Assembly: GCF_910591885.1 (NCBI RefSeq)
Contig: NC_063279.1
Location: forward strand, 9,734,001-9,798,000
Source: Bombus terrestris
Lineage: Eukaryota > Arthropoda > Insecta > Hymenoptera > Apidae
Direction of reading: 5' to 3'
Length of the DNA stretch: 64,000 nt
The notes under the pieces were generated by a model. The model had not been told where the DNA came from and made no database searches. It saw only the letters and a list, made by a program, of their open reading frames with translations. A program made the translations under genes and the position numbers. Shown piece after piece: positions 1 to 15,073 of the stretch. The first letter of the stretch is position 1. The number at the start of each line of letters is the position of its first letter.

Positions 1-3000
1 AGATCATTCCCTTCTTTTTATAGGAAAACGAGGATGAGACTGAACAGATTCTTACTTGGCAAAAGGTTTAAGGAGAAACGCGATTAACTTCGCATTTTGT
101 AACTTGTTTAAATAATTGAAATCCTGTTTAAGGAATGAAAAGTCAACGCTTTAACATCGCACATTGTATCTACCTTCACGAGACATTTACATTTTATTGG
201 TACATAGAACAAAACTGTACTTCGTACTGTTTGAAAAGGCGTAAGTAGCTTTCTTCCTCTCGAATTTTATTTTCATTGCAATTGTTATTGGCATTCTTCT
301 CTATGTACGATAAGTATCTTTCGAAATAGTTGCCTTAATAGATTCAACTGAGAAATTCTGTATACGTAGAATTTGTGCCTGCAACAGGTTTCTTCCTAAA
401 CTTAATCGATTTTCACCATACCTTTTTCCATAGATCTCTTAATTTATTATACAGATGCGATTTTAACAAATTTATTTCATTCGGTAAACAGAAAAAATCG
501 TACTAGATGAAAGATGGAAGAGCAGCAACCTCGCAGTTAAAAATATCCTTACGCGTTCTTCCCACATGGAGATCTAATTCTCCGCTCGATTATTGTTACC
601 GTATATTGTGTATTTTGTATGTATCGTTAATTATAATTATCTTCCAACTATCGAATAATTTATTCATTCCCTTGCCCTCGTATTCTTCGTCTTTATTATT
701 CCAATACCTGCACCGCTTTTCTATCATTTATATCGCGACAGTCGAAGCTGTATATACATAATATACCCTTCAACTACACTGCAATTTATATAATAGACGC
801 CTCCAGACGCACAAAATTGTGAATACACAAGCTGAAAAGATAACACTTCCTAGCCAATCTAAGGCAAATTAAAGTAAGGCGCAGATTTCATCGTTCGATC
901 TACTTGCCCCGTCTGGCAGTCCGTTATCGCCATTCTCCATCGTCTTTAAACATTCTTCAGCGGCGGAAATAAGTACGCGTCAATCGATCGATTTCCATTA
1001 CTGTCTCGCCGTCAGAAACGGAATGTTCCCTTAAATAATACTCCACCGTGAAGCAAATTACGGGGGCTGCTTATGTATTATTGATGCTCCCGGACAGAAG
1101 GTCGCTAATACGAAGGAAAAGACAGGCGGAGGAAAAAGGAAAAGACGGTTGATTCTCGCGAGGACTCTCGATGCTCGCGGGCTAACGAGAAACGTTCCTT
1201 CTGGTTCTTCCATATTCCGGAGAAGAATTATTGGCGCACGTTCGTTATGCCCGTTTCACAACTTCTCGATACGCGGTCGCGTCTCTCTCGTCAAATGCTC
1301 GCTGGTCCAGAGAGCTTGTACAACCCGAGAAAAGTAAGTAATAGAAACGAAAATGGGACAGGGTCGTGAAGGATGTGTAAAATGAAACAGCCAGGCTACA
1401 GCTGCGATACTTTTGTTTACGCGCTTTTAATTACATTCGTTAGGTGAACTTTGAGAAATTAGGATCTAACGACAGAGGTGGTAACAAGGAACACGAGCCT
1501 TCAGAAAATTAAAGTTTCGATAGCTTTGTTAATGTGCTGATGTTATTACGATAGAAACGTGAAGATAGAATGAATGGAATGGAGTATAGTGAGTAGAAAC
1601 TACTTAGTTTGTGGTTAAACTGCAGCATATGAACTCTTCACGTTGTTGTGGAAATACCGTATCCAAGTGTTTACGAATTTGTAGAGACCTTTGTTCTTTC
1701 AATTTCTTGACTGTATACAGTGTACAGGTATAGTTGTTAATTTTTGTGTGCAACTTGAATTTGTAATTAAACGATATAAAATAGTGTATCAAGATATTAA
1801 TGATTAGCATTAAACATTTCTTAAAATTCTTCGTTATACCTGTTTAAAAGTAGCCGCAACTACTTTCCATCACATCATAACTTCTTATTTACATACTCGA
1901 TTAAGCGATGAAATCTTGTAAAGATCTGCCTCGCGTAAAAAAATCGATAGGAGATAAAATGCAGCGATATTGACATACTGCGATATTGAACAACGTCTTA
2001 ATTATAAATCTGATGACACCGATGCTAAGAAAGGCTACCATTATTCCTTGAAAAAGAAAAAGAAAAATCAAAATTACATGTTTAACATCGACATTACCAT
2101 TCTCTGTACCTACGTACACGTTTACATCCTAGTGAAGTCAACGCAGTGTAAACTAAATAATAGGTGTCCATTATTAAATACCACGAAATTACAACGTTAA
2201 GCTCGTTGAACAACCTTTCAACGTGTTCTATGCCTCTCCTCCGAAGCATAACGAGTATCACGGGAATGCCACGGTGGAGACGCGACACGATCCGCGATCT
2301 GATTTCGCGATAGGCGAAAAGAACGGCCACTAAGCTTGACGGTCACGCGCCGATTCGTTATTCATCGCGCATCGTGTAATTGCGGATCGGCGTTTAAGCG
2401 CAATTTGCCGGCACGTTGGCCGCTCGTTTCATCTTTGGACGCTCTGGCGGCGTTTCTCTTTTCTTCCCTCTCGTTCATCCTTGGAAATTAAGCGAAGAGA
2501 AACGGTGCGCGCGGCGTGTCGCAGCGACCAATATTCCCCGATAAACGACTGGACGAAATTACAGGTCTTTGCCATTCCCACGCTATGCTCCTGTGCAACG
2601 CGCGACTCTCTGTGCAGCTTATTTTTTCGAGAAAATAATAACCGCTCTGCGAGCGCTATCACAGCGAGCTGACGGGGTATTCAACGGTTGGTAAAAACAC
2701 GAAACGAGCTGGCGACGTTTAAGAATTGGTCGTGTTTTCGCGGTGGAAATGCGGGGAAAAATTTTTAATCGTTCTGTTAGCAAGCAAATAAATATTTAAG
2801 TGATTCCTGGTTCCTATAAATTCACGGACCGAAATTTCGACTCGCGATGTAGTTTCTACGCGAAGTTTATTTATTACTTGTTATTATTTATTTATGGTTG
2901 AGTGTGCGGTAAAAAGGACGCATTATGTGTTTTAAGAGCAATACATTTTTTAATTTACGATGGTTTTTTAATGTATATATAACGTATGACGACTATGTTC

Positions 3001-6000
3001 TTGCAAGATGAAAAATTTCGAAATCTCGCTATAGCTGCTGTAATGAGACGCGGCTGTCGTGATTATATATTATTGGTAACATTTCAAAATATATAGAGGT
3101 ACGCAGGATATTCGTTAGAACGACATATTTTTAGCGAAAAATTAGCATACACCATGAATAACTACGTCAAACATATCTCTACGAAATGTACTCAACTATA
3201 TGTCCTGTAATTCCTATATACATTTTCAGGTTCGTTTCAAATTTTACCAACATAATCATGATACTCATAACAGTGCAGAAATTTCAAAATGTTTCGTATA
3301 ACGCGCGTAATACATTCATAAAATGTGTCTACAGGCGTGTGTATCTTCGCAGGCACGCGTAATCGTGATTCTGCATAAGTTAGAGAACACAGGGACAATT
3401 ATATTTTCTTTTCATCGGAATGCTTTAAAATAAAATGATTCTAGTTATACGTCTTGTTGGTCAATAATCTTGTTTTCTTGTTTCCGTATAATACGTTGCA
3501 TCGTTGATAAAGGAAAACGGAGCTCGGTAAACTAATTTTTGTCGGTTCAAGTCGGACGTGGAATTTCACGGAACGACTGGGAACTTGCCCCGAAGTGGTG
3601 TATTGTGCCGAAGAGTTTTGTTTCAGAAGCGGAAACAAGGCTGGATTAAGAGTTTGACCGCTGTTATTCGTTCCCTTGAATCGAGGATCTCGAGCACTCT
3701 CTTTGTTATCGTTCCTTCGCGTTTCTTCCCTCGTTTTAAGCGTTTCTCTAATTTAGGAAAATTTTCACTTTGACGACAACCGATACTCCAATGCTCAAGA
3801 CAATGCTGGCAATTTTTACTTTTACACCACCCTCTTGTTCCTCTTCCTTGTTAATATAATTTCGCTCCGCTTGCTATCTCTTGTCATTGCTTCTTGTTAC
3901 TTCGCGTGTAAAACTTTATTGAAATAATCTTAGATAAAAAATTATAACGATTGCAAGAAGAAGACTCCTCGCTTTCAATTTTACGCTCTATAATTATATT
4001 ACTTTCGTGAAACATTATTCTTGAAAATTGAAATGTCTCTAGTTTGCACGGATGGATGCAAGAAATAGTTGCACATACTCTTCTTTCTGAACGAAGCGTT
4101 TTCTTTTATATCAAATCCTATACCATTTTCGTGATATTAAATCTTTTTAGTCATACGAAAGCACTAGCGAATGATACTGAAATTTATGATACCTGGTGCT
4201 AATTAATTAGTACGTAACATGGTAAATTGGCAGAGAATTCTACGTATGATTTCAAACTTTGCATTGTACGTCTGAATCGCCCGACGGTCGAGGCAAGAAA
4301 GACGAGCGACGGAGTTGTGACAACGACCCGCGGCGATTATGCCACGAAACGTAACGTTTTTCTTATCATCACATGCAGCAGGTGTAGTGATTACGTCAAC
4401 TTTGCGTCTCTCCTAACACGTAAAGGCTATAACAAACACAACATTGCGCAAATACTATTTATTTTCACTGTAGATATTTTTCCATACAATAAATTGGATC
4501 GTTTGTATCCAAAGCTAATATCTTAATCTCTCGAAGCTTTCGAGAAATCTGCCGGTTTCTCAGCGGTAAAATCTGCTTTTCGCAGCTACTGCACGCAGCT
4601 ATTAAAAGGTGTTCGGAACCGTAATTATCCCGTAAATTTAAGTGAAACGACCTTCGGCATCGAGATATCATCGTTTCCAATTCTTCTCACGTGTTCCAAT
4701 ACTTAGATCGTGTAGTAGCATCGACGTGACCCAATGGACATTGGGAACGAGCTTTTACGATTTAACGTAATACCAGCCGCGAGAGCTCGTGCTCGTTGCA
4801 GTGCGCGCATCCTCGTACCCGAGCGAAACTTTCGATTCGAGCGGCAGCAGTCTCACGTCAGGTGTGGATAGTCGAGTTACCAACAAATAAAATTCAATTT
4901 TACCACCGTGCCCGACGACGCCGTCCGCAACGTGGTCGGGCGTCGTAACCGGAAAGTTATCGCGGTGAAACGCTTTAAAAAGAAGATCGGCGGCTGGCTA
5001 CGGGTCTGGAAAATCGGCGTCATGCGTTCTACGTGAACGAAATGCAACGCACGGACTATACTAAGAAGGTAACTCGATTTCTTTCCTACAAACTTGGTAA
5101 TTTTCGTCCGATTTAACGTTTTCAGAGCAACGTTCAATTTAGTGGCTGTCGAAAGTTCCTCGCCGCGATCATAATTTTATTATTATCGTTGAACTAAACG
5201 ATCTTTGAAGAGGGCATATCGTGGAATACGTGCTGTAGGTTATAAAATACAAAATGTATTGTGGCAGCGGTGTTCCGTAACTGGTGGTGTAACTATATGA
5301 AAACTATAGGAAAGGAAACGTAGCAAGCATTTTTATTTTCTACGGGAAATTTTAAAATTCAATATCCTGTTACTAAAAATATCATTATATCTGATTTTCG
5401 AGACGAACGTGCTCTTTCATTCTCTCTGAAACTTTCGAAATCTTACTGAACATCTGATAATCTTTATCATTCTGAGTTTAATAGGTCGTCTTTACAACTT
5501 TAGATCCAGCAGAAGAGTATTTTCATTCGGAATTATATCGCGTTAAAATTCTCCTGTCCGACCATAGGATGTTATTAAAATCAGAAAATCAACAAAAATA
5601 TACTTATCATCCTCTCCTGTAATCTTCGTGTACAGTTCGTAGTAAATCGCTGGAGAAATGTTATTTTTTTTAAATATTAGCGAAAATCATTTATGATAAT
5701 AAATTGCATCGCAATTGCAGTTGAAGGGAGAGCTTATAGTAACTACAGGATTTCTGATCTTTGTAACAACGTTTATCGATTAAATGCCAGAAGCAGCATA
5801 AAAACCTCGAAACGCTTGAGGTTACGTAACATGCGTACATACGTGTAATGCTATGATAATAATACAGAAGTAATAATTGCAGATAGATCGTAACGGATAT
5901 TAAATTCTCGTTAATTCCTGCGGCGTTAAAAACAGAAGAAAAAGTACCGTGGAATAATTTAGAGGAGAATACACTGTGGACTCAAACCTGGTTAAATTTT

Positions 6001-9000
6001 CAATCTCACGGAGCAACATCACATTCTCGTCGCAGAACACGAACACATGGACAAGAGGAAAAGTTGGAGAATAGTTGAGTCGTGTACCGTTAATGAGGCG
6101 AGAAAATTGCCGCACTGTTTCGATGATAGTAAATGGATTTATTTCCGCTGTTTCTATTGGTCGTCGTTCCACCTTTTTAACCCACGCTTATGACTGATAT
6201 TTCAAATAGAAAGGAAGCGTTTGTAATGGAATTCGATTTCTTAAAATTTCGTTACCCGATATAGTCTCGTTTCCGGAATAAGCTTCCTTTTACGGTAGGA
6301 TTTTCATGAGCTTTTCAGTTTTATAACCATGATTTTATAATTTTTATAGTTTCACGATCTATACGAATGTACGTTTTGAATAAAATTCGTAGCTACGTAG
6401 AACTGAGATTACCTTAAGATTCTATCATCATCATCCAGAAATTAAATCCTCGTCACGTAATATGAAGATTAAAATAAAACAAAGTCAGATCATACCTCTT
6501 TCGAACGTAAGGCAAATTTTCACTCCAACTTTATTTCCAACTACGCGATCTCTATGAATCTCATAAATATTTACAAGATTACTGAATCTGAATTACTGAA
6601 TACAAATTGCGTGTAATATTCGAACGTATAATACATATTATTAACCCACTAAATATCCCCAGAAAGAATCATAAAACAAAGAGGTCGAGAACTTGCTGTA
6701 TGAGCACGCGAGGAAAACCAGTGTACGATGCAAACGAGCCGAACAAACGACCGCTATAAAACGCATCGATCATCCGTGAAAGGAGAGTGACCGGTCGTTT
6801 CAATGAAAACGACCAAGGATCATGTAAGACACCTGTTGACAGCTAATAAACGCGATAAAAAGCCTTCTCGTTTCACGGAGATGCGGAAATCATATTGAAA
6901 CTGAAGGTTCGTCGTGTCTCGTCGACCGGTCTACGGTTTCATAGCCGATTGATTAGATCGCGGAACCATTGAAAAAAACGAAATCGTCGACAACGACCGA
7001 AAGGGACAGATTAATGTCGATCTTCATCAGCGGCGCGTGAACATGCCATTCGTACGCAAATTTTATCGGTCCGCGAAGCTATGCGCCGGTTTTTGTCAGC
7101 CGACTGAGCGAACCGAATTTATTTGCCGGACAACTCCATTTTCCTGGCCGTCGAATCGGTCGACGACCACCGTTAAGCTACGTCCCCACCGAAAGAACAA
7201 CGAGCAACTTTTTGCTGCCTGTTGTTACCGCTTCGCAGACAGTAGCCGACGAATATTAACTTGTTGAAACATTTCGCTGGCAATAAAACAACGTAATGGG
7301 AGGATTTGTATCTTCTTCGCTTTCAAAGCTACATTTGTCCAAGCAACAAGTTGTCAACACGCAAGTGTAGCCATCAGTCTATTCCAAGCTACGGATGTGG
7401 AATGACTGAAGAAAACTTGCTCCTTGTAGTTGCGACAGTTATCCCCATTAGTGGTACGAAAAAACGAACGAAAGACGTGAGTTCGACCAAGTTTTAAAAG
7501 ATGTCAGAAATTTATCAGCGTGCAACCTTTAAACGCATCTGAGGAATTACGGCATGTGGATCTAAAGTAGGATTTATTTCTCATCGCTCGTTGTCACGTG
7601 TTTCTTTATTTTCCTTGCACACTTATCCTTCCGTGACAGAGAACAGGTATTTCTGATAGACGCAACACTATTATAAATAGAAGCAGACATATTAGCAGAA
7701 AGTGTTACGTATACAAGATAGATATAGGAACGCGGAGACGATGTACGATGGAAAGCAGTACTTCCGTTGCCACTGTAGCGGCTTATGTCACCAGCAACGC
7801 AAACAAGAGAAAGAAACACGATGAAACATTGGACAACGACCAGCAAACTTTTCAACTTCGCAAGATGAAAAAAAATATTGCTCTGTTGGAACCTTGTTGA
7901 TTCAGTGAGGACGTAGCTTTATGTTGGGCGCGTCGATCACTGCCGGAAGCTCACCCTGTCATCCACCACGACGGTCTCACCGGCGAGATATCGGTGTCAC
8001 GAATATAATTCCTCCGCGGAGGCTCTCCCAGTGGGAAACCAGTGGTGGAATCGCATCTCCATGTAAATAGGTCGGGGCAAGGTATGGAGAGATATAAAAG
8101 TTAAAATTTGATAAGTCTAACGAGAGATGGGTGAATGGGGAGGATAGCGCAGCTCGGTCGATCTTTCTGGAAAATAGTCGACCAGGCAAGATTGAAACGT
8201 AACGAGAAGGAACGAGCGTTGTCTTCCACTGGGTTGGGAATACGGAATGGGATGAAAACCATCGAACTGTCGAACGATATCGAGAAGATCGAGCTAAGAG
8301 TTTCCAACGGGATAATAGATAGCAGATGAAAATGGATAATTCAAGATTCCACGATTGGAGATGGGACAGGTAATAATTTTCCGTTATTCAGATGTTTTGC
8401 GACGATTGCTATTGTTTTATGTTAGATATTTCAAGGATACTTGGGTCGTTTGGGATATTTTGAGATATCGAGAATTGATTAGTTTTCGAGTAGCTTGCGA
8501 AAGGTATCGAATAAATCTGCGTCCAAAGGGGTTAGAACAATGGATACCTATACACAAGGAACATTAACATTGCATTAATTGGATTAATTAATATTGGATA
8601 CAGAAATTGCACAAGATAATAGCTTAATGAACGAACGAAGAACCTAATAAATCGCAACTTATAGGCAAGTAACTTTAAGATTCAATATCTCGATTCTTTC
8701 GATAATTCGATATTTCGAGAACGCCAATTGCTGTTATATTAGCTACGCATTTGGGATTTTACAAAGTTTCAAGAATCTATCATCCATGTCCAAAAGATTT
8801 ATATTTTTCAGCCTGTTCGTTCCTCTGCTTCTGTTCAAACTGACACGAAGATCAAAAGATACATCACAGATACTGCTTATCATTTTCCCCTTTCAGTTTT
8901 CCACTGCTATTTGTTATTACACATACATTTATTCATGAAACTAGCTTCTCTTTTACAACAATTCGTACTATATCCGAACTACTATATTCGTACTATGCCC

Positions 9001-11344
9001 GAAAAATAAGAAGACAAATTCGCACGCGTACTTTCTCATCGAGATTAATCATTCGTACTCTATTAATAAGGAATCACGGTATCGATGTAAATGGCGAACG
9101 CCACGATACAAAATAACCGGTGAAACTAAAGAGAACGAGCGAATAACACGCGCCACGGTAAATGGATTTCATCGTAAGCTAGTGAAGCTAAGCCAATGCG
9201 GCTTGGCCGTGCCAGTTCCGACATTAATAAAACAAAATGAATCTGGAACAAGTCAGTGCCCTGCGCTTGTATCAACGTACAAGATCAAATACGCCATAAA
9301 TGAAAATTAGCCCTAAACTCGTACTTTACGAGCGGCTCACAGTTTCCAGGCTAACCAGATCTGCATCGTATACGATACACGGTATACACAGGGTACCGGC
9401 GTGAAAATCACCAGTCCACTCGTTCGCGGCAGCCATGATCGTGCACGCAACCGTGTACCGTGCACTTAGCGGATAACCATGATGATCAACCAGATTTTGA
9501 GGAACATGGCATGTGTCGCATCGTACCGGTGCGGCGTCTATCAGCTCGGTTTACAGGATTAAAGGGTAAAGCAAGAATCAAAGCGAGGGGTAGTCGCGGA
9601 AGAAGCGCACCACGGCCTATCGAGTCGGTCGTTAAGCAGCGTTAATTAATTTCGACTAATTGCTAATACTGCACTCCAACTTCCCGTAATTAGAGACGAT
9701 TAATTCGAAAGCTATCCCTGGCCCAACCCTTGGCTGCGCCTCGATCGATATCAATCGTTTAACGTTAGAGCTCGTAGGAGGGATGCTTCGATCCTCCTAA
9801 CGGCCTTATCTCCCCACTGCTCTGCGCCTCTTTCATTAAGCGCTAGACGCGTCGACTTCGATTAAAGGGACGATTCGCGCGAAACGCTCGTTAGAAGCGT
9901 ACACACTTTGCCTCCGCCTGACTTTCCACGCAAGAATTTCAGAATCAACAGCGGAAGATGTTATCGAGCCGCACCACGGCTGAAAAGGTTCCGACCGCGT
10001 TTCACTAGTTCCGCTGACGGGAAACTTTCCGGACAGTTACCTCCTTAGCCTCTCTTTGGAAGGCAAATGCCCGGATAGAATTTTCGGTAACGCGGACGAG
10101 ACGCAGCATGGCAATTCCGTAAATTGTAGGAAGAAAACGGTCGGTTAGGGGCTAGTCCATCTTTCGAAGTTGAATCGCTAACAATTATGTATGAAAAATG
10201 CTCGTCTTGAGATTGTAGTCAGAAACTCGGAAACGTAAATGCGTTAGACAAACTGACGATAAATCCTTAAATGTTAGTTGGAGAGTTTCATCCAACGTCT
10301 CTTTCTAAAAGATCAGATATCGCGCAGGAGTTCAAGAGGAAATTACATTAAATATAGAATAATTAATAATATAATGGTTGAATAATAATTAATAGTAGAG
10401 ACAAAACTTTTAATTAGGAATAAATAAGTTAAAAAGTAATCGGGAGGAATGTTACAAGAAATTATTTAATGTTACGGAAAATAAATATAGCACGGTTGTT
10501 ACGCGTATAAATATATTTTGCTAAAACTTTGTTCTTAAAGCAGGTAAAGAAGGTTGACTGTTTTTCGAACGAAATAGTAATTTAGAGTATTAAAGGTGTG
10601 TCTATCGGTAGAGTACCAAATATACGAAGCAGCATCAAGTGTATTAAAAAATTTTTAAGTAATTGAAGTTTGCGCGTCACTGTGCGTCACGTGTGTCATT
10701 TGTTACAGGCTGAAACATCGATTATCGGGAGCACACGGTGATGAAGTGTTACACAATCTACTATCACTCATTCGATGTCACCAGTGGGCGTTCGATTAGA
10801 GTAACGAGCTTCTGTTGATCATCAAACTTTAATATCGATCTAATTAAGCTTTCTAATCGTCGCAACTTTTCTACTAACTTTAAATAAATTACCCATCGTC
10901 AACTATTCGTCGCTGTTAATATTTATTACAAATCTAAACAGAACACTGAATTTTTGATAATTATTTAGAAATTTATTCGACAGTTTCAACTATTTCATCG
11001 TGGTAATTTTAATCAAACGTGACTGAGAATTTCATATCACATTACCATAAAATTTTGACGAAAATCCTCGGTCTTAATTTTTGCCCAGACGAATAAATTT
11101 TTATGCGCTCATAAAATTCAATATCAATATGTTCCTCGATGAAATATTTACGCCATTCTCATAAAATAAACCTCAATAACGTGTAGCCATCTTGCTAATC
11201 TGGAATAATGATTGTCAAGCGTAATAGCGCAATCGCTATCAACACCGTGGGATTCAAGATGAATGGACCATATGTAGTGCGATATTGATGGACGACGACA
11301 CGTGATCTTTGAAGTTCAATATCTCGAGACTAGCTTGTGCAAAA
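1..11344. other. AT-rich non-coding stretch, no supported gene
   Basis: I see no gene here. Open frames on both strands are at most about 100 codons, lack recognisable domains, and overlap each other in several frames, as expected by chance. Slightly more GC- and CpG-rich islands occur around 900-1,340, 2,210-2,700, 4,700-5,050 and 9,400-10,140, but none carries a convincing exon with splice sites. Small hairpins are visible at 4,731-4,744 (CCAAT/ATTGG arms) and at about 9,441-9,463 (GTGCACG/CGTGCAC arms). The reading is intergenic or intronic DNA. Confidence 0.6.
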
Positions 11345-11365
11345 GATAGATAGATAGATAGATAG
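11345..11365. repeat. (GATA)n microsatellite
   Basis: Five uninterrupted tetranucleotide units read GATA on the plus strand. This is a simple sequence repeat with no coding role visible. Confidence 0.9.
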
Positions 11366-13227
11366 TGCTTTGAAGATGTTTCAAAGGTTACGAGAATATG
11401 CGATAAAAAGTACAGGTTTTCATTAAAAAATCTAATCTTCCCATAGCTTTCACTTTTACTGCAATACTCTTTAATCCTTTCGAGATTAATCAAATTTTAA
11501 ACAGAGTATGCATAGAGTTACTACTTTTCTGACATCGCTGAAATTTATTAGAGACTTACTATATTTTCTACATTATGCCAAACTCATTTTGCTTTTCAAT
11601 TTCCACGTGTTATATGCCGTTACATTATCGGCTTTATCCTTAAAAGGAAAAATCTGTGTTGAAGGAACTGAGGTCAGGCAATTTTCGTTTGGAACATTTT
11701 CTCAAATCTTTATATTCTTCGAATAAAGGTAATCCGAATAAACAAAACAAACTTACCAATGCCGAACAAAGAATGACTGCGTGATTTAAACAGCAAGATC
11801 TATGCATATGTGTTCACGGATCTCGCATGAAAGAATAGCGAGATCACGAGCGTATCTCGAAACTTGGCCCGATAGCCGGAATGAATTTATCGCTTACCTG
11901 AAACAGAAAGAGGATCCTGATTAGCATTCGTGTTATTGCGCAGATGCAAATTTCGCGAAGGCAGATTACGCGGAATTCTCGTGAAATATGGTAACTTTCG
12001 AAAACTGCGAGCAGCTTGCACACCGGAACGACGTAGTCCGATTCTAAAGCTGATTTATTGAAGCGGAAGATAAAGACGACGGTTCTGACGGTAAAAAGCA
12101 CGAGACGAGAAGAGAACAGCGAATATGAGAGCTTTAAAGTTTTTTATTGTTACCGCGGTAAAGTCACGGTCCTTGCGAGACTAATTTGAAAATGGATATT
12201 GATCGCGATCTCTCGTTATCGTTGATTTTAATTAAATAATGCTTGTCTCGATGAAATATTGAGTCGTAATTGTAGCGAGCAATTAAGCGTAAATATATAA
12301 TGAATTAAAACATAGAAGACTTCTGTGACTAAAGTTCGTCGATAAACTGAAGATGAAACCGATGTCGAAGTTATTTATTGCTGCAGGTATAATCAAACCG
12401 AAAGAACGTATTCAAGTATCTTCTGTATATATTTACATTGTATAAATTTCACATTAATAAACTAAATTTCGTCTGCCAAAAGTGATTAAACAAGAAATTA
12501 CTACCGTTAAATGTAAAAACCATTTGAATAATTATAATACGTATATTACTATATAACACTTATCAAACATTTAAACCTTCTAAATTCTGAATTTCTACAA
12601 TTTTTGTGACCTAAATTTATTTTAACAATTCTAAATTTATTTCGACGAGAAGAAAACGTACAACTGTTTTGTAAAATTATTTATACAATAATTCTTTTTC
12701 CCTTTCCATTCTTCACGGACGAAGATTAATACAAGAAACAATCTGCGCATTATGAATGGTATGAATGGCAGTCAGCACAGAGATACAAAGGACTAAGGCA
12801 ACGATACCAATAGCTGAAGAGCTGAAAGAAGAATACACCGGGAACCTGTTATAATTTTCCTTATCTATCCATCTATCAATTAAGCGCAACTTTTAACGTT
12901 ATTAACCGCGTAATTTCGGTTAAACTATTCGCATACAGGGGAAACGGATTATGTGTCCTTTTACGCTTAACAGCCCGGATAATACCAGTTATGAACAGAA
13001 ACTGGCTCTACGTACGTTGTACCGTGAATATCGCCGAGAATAAATCATCATCCTTAAACGAGGAGAGTTACGATTCCCGATCGAATGCAATGCCTTTATT
13101 TTCCCTCGGACAACCTATCGAAAATATAATTGATAATAAAAGTCCGAAAGTTAACGCATAACTACGTGCTAACTTTACAATTTATGAGCGTAACGCAATA
13201 TGTGTTCCGGCAAACGGATGCGCAACA
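11366..13227. other. Non-coding stretch, nothing recognised
   Basis: AT-rich sequence with only short chance frames (the longest is about 85 codons, minus strand, 11,844-12,101). I see no repeats, RNA genes or exon-like signals. Confidence 0.55.
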
Positions 13228-13244
13228 AAGAGAGAGAGAGAAAA
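13228..13244. repeat. (GA)n microsatellite
   Basis: A short run of alternating A and G. A second low-complexity tract, 11 consecutive G residues, lies at 13,384-13,394 and interrupts a chance minus-strand frame rich in proline codons. Confidence 0.85.
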
Positions 13245-14787
13245 GGATATACCCAGGATAATCCTTGCGTATTAAAAGCAGCTGTACTTTTTAAACTCGA
13301 TTTAGAACTTTCAACGTCGTAAATACGAAATTTTTTCGTTTAAACGAAAAAAATTAAGGAAAAGTGTGGATGCGGCGGGTGGAGGGGGGGGGGGAGAGGA
13401 ACGAACGAACTGATTTTACGGCAAACTTTCTTTCTTACCCCTCGACCTAGAAACTTTAATTTATTCTCTCGTTCGTACGTGCAACGACCGACGCAAAGCT
13501 TATTTATTCCCCCATTGTGATAGAAGAACACGCGTCTGTCCTGTTTTATGCGGTACGAGCTGGGTGGAATGTGGTTCGGTGAAGCTCCATTGAAAAACCG
13601 TGGCTCGTGCCACGGCTCCTCAACAGGTACGAAAAAGTGGTTGCCAGCTGCGTGGCAGGTGAAAGATTCACCTGCCCGCAAGCTGCCGCACAAGTCGAAT
13701 ATCCTTACCGATTTTCTACGAGGACCATTTGCCACCTGGATATCATCGTTTGCTTCCACAGCAACTTCTATCATTAGGGAAGTGAAATGGCATATCTAGA
13801 GACAAAGGAAGTCTCTTCCTACAGGGTTGCTCGCTCCTTTTCGAATCTATGTGTATCCTCGAGCTACTCTTAATTACAAGTGTGCGCTACCTGTCCTACC
13901 GCGTTCGATGTAATTTCGTTTTACGGCTATGGCTACGTATTGGGTTAATATTCAGACTATTGGATAATGTCACGAGCAATGTACGGTTTTTGTGACGCAG
14001 TGTCCCAAATCGAGTGCGGATTATCACGATGCTTCGTGGTAGCGGTTTTATTAAACGTGCTAACCAAGAAAGACGAGTAAACTCGTGATTAGATTGCCAG
14101 TCTGCGCGACGTAATTTAATGCTGCGTTCCATTTTCGTTACGAACCAGCTATATTATACTTACATTTGAATAGAAGATTAAAGTGTCTTTCCTCGATGAA
14201 GGAACGCGCTTTGTATCGTTACAAATTTATTCGCGTAAGTATCAACGACTATTAACGAGTTAATTAATAATGAGGAAATATTTATTTTCGGTTAATACAG
14301 AGGCATGTATCATCGAATAAATCCGTGTTATTTATATAACGCTGTGGAATTTTCTCATCTTCCATAGAAATTTATTTCCCCATTAAGCTTCCTTAATATT
14401 TTCGAACGTACTGTCCTAAGTTTTAGTGATCGTAAAAATTGGACGTTTTAGATATTCCTCGCACTACCTGCGTTTAATTCTGTCTGCCAATGTTTTACCG
14501 TATGGCGAAGAATTCAATCGGTCGATTCGAAACGTAGCATAAAAGAGCTAGGCCATAAAGGAAACGGTAAACAAGCATTCGAGGTCGGGAATTACACGCT
14601 CGTAAATCCAGAAACTCAATTTGTCCAGTGACGGGATAAATCTCATTATACATTTAAGAAACTCAATTAATCTGCATTGGACTCCGATCACGCGGCTTCG
14701 ATATTATTCAAAAAAAATGGAACGACGGTGGGGAGGTGTACGGGAATCGGTTGTTTAACGCGTCGAATCTACACCCGTTTAGCAACG
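13245..14787. other. Non-coding stretch, no supported gene
   Basis: The longest frame (13,340-13,774, minus, 144 codons) ends in a proline-rich tail that is only the translation of the G-run, and it has no recognisable domain. I found no other feature apart from the G-run at 13,384-13,394. Confidence 0.5.
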
Positions 14788-14829
14788 ACGGCGTAATTAG
14801 CGCCGTTGATCGATCACGTGGCGGCCAAT
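14788..14829. promoter_or_regulatory. Candidate regulatory motif cluster (TAATTA palindrome, E-box, CCAAT)
   Basis: Within 42 bases there is an inverted repeat with arms ACGGCG (14,788-14,793) and CGCCGT (14,801-14,806) enclosing TAATTA, the core bound by many homeodomain proteins. It is followed by GATCGATC (14,808-14,815), a perfect CACGTG E-box (14,815-14,820) and CCAAT (14,825-14,829). The motifs are seen directly. A cis-regulatory role is inference from their density and from the locally higher GC content. No adjacent exon was found, so the target is unknown. Confidence 0.25.
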
Positions 14830-15073
14830 AAAACACAATAACCGTCCCGCGCCATTAATTATACCGACGCACCCTTTACAGCTCGAAACTGGGTCCAAGC
14901 AGAAAACCAATTCCAATTGTTTGCTTCACTCTTTAATCACGGCATCCTTTACAACCGAATAAACCAGCCGCTTCATGGACCTGCACTCGCTTCAGCCAGT
15001 GCAGCGCGGAGTATCCGAGGAGAAAAACCATGAAATGGCAACGAGATCACCGTCAACGATAATTTGTAGAGCG
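14830..15073. other. Non-coding stretch, nothing recognised
   Basis: Sequence between the motif cluster and the tRNA-like locus. I see no open frame or repeat of note. Confidence 0.5.

Noticed and set aside
13340..13774. 144-codon minus-strand frame with proline-rich tail
   Set aside because: The tail is the translation of an 11-G run and flanking GC-rich sequence. There are no domains, and G-runs are error-prone.
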